A DNA stretch of 9,694 nt from Bacillota bacterium (GTDB lineage Bacteria > Bacillota > Clostridia > Tissierellales > Sedimentibacteraceae): contig JARBUP010000090.1 of the NCBI GenBank assembly GCA_029239575.1, positions 1 through 9,694 of the forward strand. Direction: 5' to 3'. This document shows positions 6,747-9,694 of this stretch, in pieces. A program made the position numbers and the translations under genes. The notes beneath the pieces were generated by a model. It was not told the DNA's origin and did not search any database. It was given only the letters and a program-made list of their open reading frames with translations. Numbering within the stretch: the first letter of the stretch is position 1; every line of letters begins with the position of its first letter.

Positions 6747-6949
6747 GCTCGCGGTACCACTCTAATTGTTAATAAAACCTCTTAGTAATTTATAACGCAA
6801 TTATACGTCTTAGGTTATAATCATATGATTCTTGCCCTAAAAAACTCAGGAACGGATTCAACAACATATTATATCGATTTGCACCTTCCATCGACTCTCT
6901 GAAATAATATAATGCTTACTACTTTCCTTCAACATTCTTATTTAATATT
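6712..6949 (-). ncRNA. T-box leader, apparent serine specifier (UCC)
   Basis: A T-box riboswitch senses uncharged tRNA and lets transcription continue when the cognate amino acid is short. In order on the minus strand: the base of Stem I (AGGAA pairing with TTCCT), the AGAGAG bulge region near 6900, the distal GGTGCAAATCGA loop, and the specifier loop GTTGAA-TCC-G with TCC at 6856-6854 (Ser). The T-box core AGAGTGGTACCGCG is at 6763-6750. The terminator stem, 12 pairs including one G-U, lies at 6745-6718 and is followed by seven T residues. The UGGU bulge sequence would pair best with a tRNA whose discriminator base is A, whereas bacterial tRNA-Ser usually has G, so a wobble pair is needed. 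The downstream gene is the class V aminotransferase. Confidence 0.93.
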
Positions 6950-6955
6950 AAATTT

Positions 6956-6984
6956 ATTATATATATCCAAAAACTTATTGTCAA
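6956..6984 (-). promoter_or_regulatory. Promoter of the T-box transcript
   Basis: A perfect sigma-A promoter: TTGACA (6984-6979), 17 bases, TATAAT (6961-6956) on the minus strand. The predicted start is near 6949, shortly before the 5' side of T-box Stem I. Confidence 0.88.
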
Positions 6985-7078
6985 TATTTATGTTTATATT
7001 AATTTAAAATTTTTAATGTTTATACTTTAATAAATTGTTTTTTATAGGAAATACGTAGTTATAATAATTAATATATAA

Positions 7079-7105
7079 AGATCCTTCGCTACGCTCAGGA
7101 TGACA
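7079..7105. repeat. GTCATCCTGAGCG repeat, single arm
   Basis: AGATCCTTCGCTACGCTC followed by AGGATGACA is the reverse complement of the left arm of the element at 7226-7253, with only small differences in the middle. A decayed partner, GAATGACA, lies about 25 bases on. It sits between the T-box promoter and the ric terminator. Confidence 0.8.
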
Positions 7106-7159
7106 GACTAAACAAATGCTATATCATGAATGACATAGACATAAGTAAATTTAACGATT

Positions 7160-7196
7160 AAAAAGAATGCCTTATAATAATTAAAATAAGGCATTC
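7160..7196 (-). terminator. ric terminator, outer copy with T-run
   Basis: A perfect 11-base stem, GAATGCCTTAT (7165-7175) with ATAAGGCATTC (7186-7196), and a 10-base loop. On the minus strand it is followed by CTTTTTAATC, a usable T-run. It is nearly identical to the hairpin at 7323-7349, with the repeat element in between. Confidence 0.75.
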
Positions 7197-7200
7197 GTTT

Positions 7201-7310
7201 GATGACAAAGTATTATTTTAAATTTTGTCATCCTGAGCGATAGCGAAGGATCTTATTTTTCAATGATTAATAGATTCTTCACTGCGTTCAGAATGACACT
7301 TTAGGGGTTT
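7201..7310. repeat. Dispersed inverted-arm repeat element, best copy
   Basis: It begins GATGACAAAGTATTA and ends ATGACACTTTAGGGGTTT. Two arms of 27-28 bases point toward each other: 7226-7253 (GTCATCCTGAGCG...GAAGGATCT) and 7272-7298 (AGATTCTTCAC...GAATGACA), separated by an 18-base AT-rich centre. The transcript could fold into a long imperfect hairpin. It is noncoding. It shares its full layout with 5021-5193, and single arms occur at 7079 and 6427. Arms of this sequence type are common in bacterial intergenic DNA, from general knowledge. Confidence 0.85.
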
Positions 7311-7322
7311 ATCGATGGGCTG

Positions 7323-7349
7323 ATGCCTTATAATAATTAAATAAGGCAT
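7323..7349 (-). terminator. ric terminator, inner copy lacking T-run
   Basis: A perfect 9-base stem, ATGCCTTAT (7323-7331) with ATAAGGCAT (7341-7349), and a 9-base loop, 20 bases after the ric stop. On the minus strand it is followed by CAGCCC rather than T residues, so termination here should be weak. The near-identical hairpin at 7165-7196 does have a T-run. Confidence 0.5.
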
Positions 7350-7368
7350 TTAGTATTATTAATTAGTA

Positions 7369-8070
7369 CTATTTTTTTAGGCTTTCAAGTTTAGGGAACA
7401 ATATATTATTTTCTAAATGAATGTGTTGAAATATATCTGACTCCATTTCTTGAAGTTTAGCATATGTTAATATAAAAGTTTCACAAACATCTTTTGGAAT
7501 TTCATAATCATTTGTAACAACTCTTAATTGCTTTAATATGTCTCCAGCTCCAGTGTGTTCATCTTTTAAATCATCTATAATTTTTATTGCTTTATCCAAA
7601 TCAGCTTCATCTTTTGAATTGATATATCTCTTAATAGCTGGATATTGGATAGTTTCTTCGTTTGTTAAATGAGATTCTAAATCCATTTTAACTGTGTGAA
7701 ATAATTTATGCACTTTAGATAGCTCTGGATGATGTTCTCCGTGCACCCTTAAAATTGTAGTTGCAAGCTTGCTTATTTTAGGAAGTTCATCCCATAAATA
7801 TGCGTGATGCTTATTTACAATTTGTTCTACTAATTCCTCAAGGGAAGCATCCACCCAATTTTTATCATCAGAATTTGAAAATTCTTCATACATATTATTA
7901 ATTTTGTCCATTATTTCTTTTTCATTTAAGTTTTGTTTTTCGATTACATTTTTTAAAAGCTTATCTCCTCCACAGCAAAAATCTATTTTATATTCTTTAA
8001 ATATTTCTGCTGCCTTTGGAAATTTGTTTACTATTTCGCCTATTTGTTGTGAACTATTAAATGTATTCAT
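7369..8070 (-). CDS. ric: Iron-sulfur cluster repair di-iron protein (Ric/ScdA/YtfE)
   Basis: Ric proteins help restore Fe-S clusters damaged by nitric oxide or oxidants, acting in the cytoplasm with a hemerythrin-like di-iron centre. From the ATG at 8070 the product is 233 residues, typical for the family. The N-terminal ScdA/DUF542 domain (about 1-60) carries the DFCCGG motif with C32 and C33. A four-helix hemerythrin-like domain follows, with candidate iron ligands H88/H89, H110, H113/H114, H134 with E138, H172 and H218. The start is chosen because GGAGGAATAAA lies directly before it; the ATG 13 codons upstream would put that site inside the gene. It appears to be a single-gene unit, with an FNR/CRP-type palindrome upstream and a duplicated terminator hairpin downstream. 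No key residue appears lost. Confidence 0.94.
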   Translation of the reverse strand: MNTFNSSQQIGEIVNKFPKAAEIFKEYKIDFCCGGDKLLKNVIEKQNLNEKEIMDKINNMYEEFSNSDDKNWVDASLEELVEQIVNKHHAYLWDELPKISKLATTILRVHGEHHPELSKVHKLFHTVKMDLESHLTNEETIQYPAIKRYINSKDEADLDKAIKIIDDLKDEHTGAGDILKQLRVVTNDYEIPKDVCETFILTYAKLQEMESDIFQHIHLENNILFPKLESLKK

Positions 8071-8160
8071 TTTATTCCTCCATTTTTTAATATAATTTTT
8101 ATGCTTCAATCTTAACTTTTGTAAAAATCATTTTTTGAATTATTTATTTCTTATGATGTT

Positions 8161-8201
8161 ATTATAATTAGAAATCGAAATTAAAAACATGATTTAAATC
8201 A
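8161..8201 (-). promoter_or_regulatory. ric promoter with FNR/CRP-type palindrome
   Basis: The perfect 12-base palindrome TGATTTAAATCA (8201-8190) reads TTGATTTAAATCAT on the minus strand, one mismatch from the FNR consensus TTGAT-N4-ATCAA. A perfect -10 TATAAT lies at 8166-8161. With +1 assumed at about 8154, the palindrome is centred at -41.5, the class II activator position. No good -35 box lies 17 bases upstream of the -10, as expected for an activator-dependent promoter. Which CRP/FNR-family protein binds is unknown. Confidence 0.65.
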
Positions 8202-8478
8202 AAATTTGAAAATTTTATTAAAAAATAGAATTAATGCTCACTTGTATTTTAGCAACCACTTTATAACAATATATTTACAAGAAAAATTCAATGACCCCTG
8301 TCTAATATATCTTATACAAATATGCTTTTTTAAAAATTGAAAAATTACCACTATTCTCAAAATTTTTTGAAAATGTCTGCTTCTTTGTAATATTTATTAA
8401 ATATATAATTCATAAACAACCGTTCATGTTAACTTAATAGTAATGTAGTTATAAAAATTTTGTCCTATATTATTTCTC
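8202..8478. other. AT-rich intergenic stretch
   Basis: This lies between the ric control region and the broken reductase gene. I find no open frame with a ribosome site, no clear hairpin with a T-run and no convincing promoter. No terminator is seen after the broken gene either. Confidence 0.5.
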
Positions 8479-9041
8479 TTATTTATCTAACAAAGCTTTA
8501 AGTTTTACTCCAGTATAATAAAGAGGGTCCCTTGGCAGAGAATATGGTGGTGAATATGCAAGGTCAAGATGTATTAAGTCTTCTGCTTTAGCTTTTAATG
8601 TTATGGCTGTTGCAAGTACATCTAATCTTTTATCAACGCCTTCATATCCAATAACTTGACCACCTAAAAGCAAACCTGTTTTTTTATTAGCTATTGCTTT
8701 AATTATTATTTGCTTGCCCCCCATGTATTCAGGTTTATTTTCTTTTTTATCTAAAGATATTGCAACATCAAAACCTTGTTTAATTGCTTCTTCTTCAGAG
8801 AACCCTGTTTGACCTAAGGTTAAATCAAATATCCTATATATGCCAGTACCAAGTATACCTCGAAATTCATCCTCATTGCCTGTTATATTGTTTCCAGCTA
8901 CAGTTCCAGTCTTGTTTGCTGTGGAACCCAACGGTCTATATACAACTTTACTTGTTATATATCAGCTTCTTTGTTGTTTCTTCTTGCTGCTGTTGCAGCT
9001 GAAGTTTCAGCAGCAACAGCTCCAATTATAACAATACGCAT
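8479..9041 (-). pseudogene. FAD-dependent disulfide reductase/NADH oxidase, internally deleted
   Basis: This is the remnant of a pyridine nucleotide-disulfide oxidoreductase of the CoA-disulfide reductase / NADH oxidase group. An intact GGAGG ribosome site and ATG (9041) start MRIVIIGAVAAETSAATAAR, which matches the FAD-binding N terminus, and the frame stops at TAA (8957-8955) after 28 codons. In another frame, sequence from about 8963 reads ITSKVVYRPLGSTANKTGTV and continues through the complete C-terminal dimerisation domain to 8479 (LAYSPPYSLPRDPLYYTGV). Roughly 250 residues that should lie between are gone, including the active-site cysteine and the NAD(P)H-binding domain. The join is out of frame, and one FAD-loop glycine is Glu. 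The 150-codon frame from 8931 starts inside a conserved motif, so it is not an independent gene. Confidence 0.85.
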
Positions 9042-9163
9042 AATTACCTCCATAAAAATTTTTTAATACCATTAATTATATACCCTATTAATCTGCTATT
9101 TATCATTAAATCTATTTAAATAATATAATCATTAAATATTTTATAGATTTTATTTAATCGTTT

Positions 9164-9192
9164 TATAAAAAAAAGTCGTTAAACGACTTTTT
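9164..9192 (-). terminator. Terminator after the zinc-ribbon gene, possibly bidirectional
   Basis: AAAAAGTCGT (9170-9179) pairs with ACGACTTTTT (9183-9192) around a 3-base loop. On the minus strand it runs into eight T residues (9174-9167), and on the plus strand into five. It lies about 50 bases after the zinc-ribbon stop and insulates the broken reductase gene from upstream transcription. Confidence 0.85.
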
Positions 9193-9241
9193 GAAAAACA
9201 ATCATATTGTATTTTATATCCGTTCTTTTATACATTTTTTG

Positions 9242-9451
9242 TTAATTAGTAAAAAAATCTAATATATTCCATCCATCCGATGACATGGATTTATATAATT
9301 CTGTATAACCGCATCTTTTACAACTAACTGTTATAAATTTTTTGTTCTGAATATCAAATATCTTAGCAAAATTTCCTCCAGTTGCTTGAAATTGATCTGA
9401 TTCATATTCATAGTTGCCGCATTTTGCACAAATGTATTGCATATTTTCCAT
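9242..9451 (-). CDS. Small zinc-ribbon protein, putative nucleic-acid-binding
   Basis: This 69-residue protein has two CxxC knuckles, C8-C11 (CAKCG) and C44-C47 (CKRCG), which should bind one zinc ion. The pattern CxxCGN-YE-TGG-FAKIFDIQNKKF-TVSCKRCGYTELYK...NILDFF is that of the small zinc-ribbon family annotated as nucleic-acid-binding (I recall it as DUF2082, zinc_ribbon_13). Its biological role is not established. The length is full for this family. The ATG at 9451 has AAAGGAGA six bases upstream. A second ATG at codon 4 is possible but further from the ribosome site. It has its own strong terminator and appears monocistronic, although a gene on the same strand ends 108 bases upstream. Confidence 0.88.
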   Translation of the reverse strand: MENMQYICAKCGNYEYESDQFQATGGNFAKIFDIQNKKFITVSCKRCGYTELYKSMSSDGWNILDFFTN

Positions 9452-9559
9452 TTTAGATCTCCTTTTTATTCATATTTATTTTATTTTTATATCTTGATAC
9501 TCTACAAAATCCATACTTTAATATTGTATTTTCTCATTTCCTTTGATCTATCATTTTGT

Positions 9560-9694
9560 CTAAATAGGCAGAATAGTAATAATGAAACCACCAACAATTA
9601 AGCTAAAAGTATTTGCTGATATAACATATAAGATAGTTCTAATTTTTTTATGTTCTTTAACAAAAATAAGAAAGGATACTATTTCAAACGCAAA
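9560..9694 (-). CDS. C-terminal end of an unidentified membrane protein (partial)
   Basis: The frame is open from the window edge to a TAG at 9562-9560, giving 44 residues. It reads FAFEIVSFLIFV, a basic loop KEHKKIRT, then the long hydrophobic stretch ILYVISANTFSLIVGGFIITILPI up to the stop. That is the layout of two transmembrane helices joined by a short positively charged cytoplasmic loop, with the protein ending at the membrane. I do not recognise the family. The residue mix fits a real membrane protein better than random AT-rich DNA, but the fragment is short and its start lies outside the window. Confidence 0.6.
   Translation of the reverse strand, partial: FAFEIVSFLIFVKEHKKIRTILYVISANTFSLIVGGFIITILPI

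Noticed and set aside
7079..7350. Possible CRISPR array because of repeated short sequences
   Set aside because: The repeats differ in length and orientation, spacing is irregular, and no cas gene is present. They are dispersed elements and terminator hairpins.
8071..8109. A longer N terminus for ric starting at 8109
   Set aside because: The GGAGG ribosome site would lie inside the extension and directly precedes the ATG at 8070.
8990..9027. Strong near-palindrome, GCTGTTGCTGCTGA facing TCAGCTGCAACAGC, near the start of the broken reductase gene
   Set aside because: It falls within Ala/Ser/Thr codons of the conserved FAD-binding region and has no T-run or spacing of a regulatory hairpin, so it is probably a codon coincidence.

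Overview
This AT-rich window looks like a chromosomal segment of a low-GC Gram-positive anaerobe of the class Clostridia (Bacillota). The reasons are the greA-lysS order, near-perfect TTGACA-N17-TATAAT promoters, strong GGAGG ribosome binding sites, a T-box leader and a Ric/ScdA-type protein. Genus and species cannot be fixed from the sequence. Every supported gene reads on the minus strand, so the biological order runs from right to left.

Right end (9694 to 8479): the C-terminal end of an unidentified membrane protein, a small zinc-ribbon protein with its own terminator, and a broken FAD/NAD(P)H disulfide reductase gene. The broken gene keeps its start and its C-terminal domain but has lost the middle.

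Middle (8478 to 5016): ric (di-iron Fe-S cluster repair), with an FNR/CRP-type palindrome centred about 41.5 bases upstream of the predicted transcript start. Next is a stretch of dispersed GTCATCCTGAGCG-type repeats, one of them flanked by two copies of the ric terminator hairpin. A strong promoter and a T-box leader with apparent specifier UCC (Ser) follow, upstream of a class V aminotransferase. That gene sits 400 bases beyond the T-box terminator and has no clear ribosome binding site. A second repeat copy follows it.

Left part (4973 to 795): a biotin ligase homologue with eroded glycine motifs overlaps dusB, and greA-lysS has its own perfect-consensus promoter. Dus, GreA and LysRS all serve tRNA, transcription or translation. 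lysS ends at a clear terminator.

Left end (420 to 1): four tandem sigma-A promoters, all with 17-base spacers, point leftward out of the window. The leader they feed has a 5' hairpin and a boxA-like stretch, so they most likely drive an rRNA operon whose 16S gene begins outside the window.

No CRISPR array, intact transposase, prophage or new defence system was found. The points most worth checking are the biotin ligase with all three glycines of its GRGRxGR loop replaced, the stacked promoters, the split T-box leader, the predicted FNR-type control of ric, and the repeat family with its duplicated terminator.
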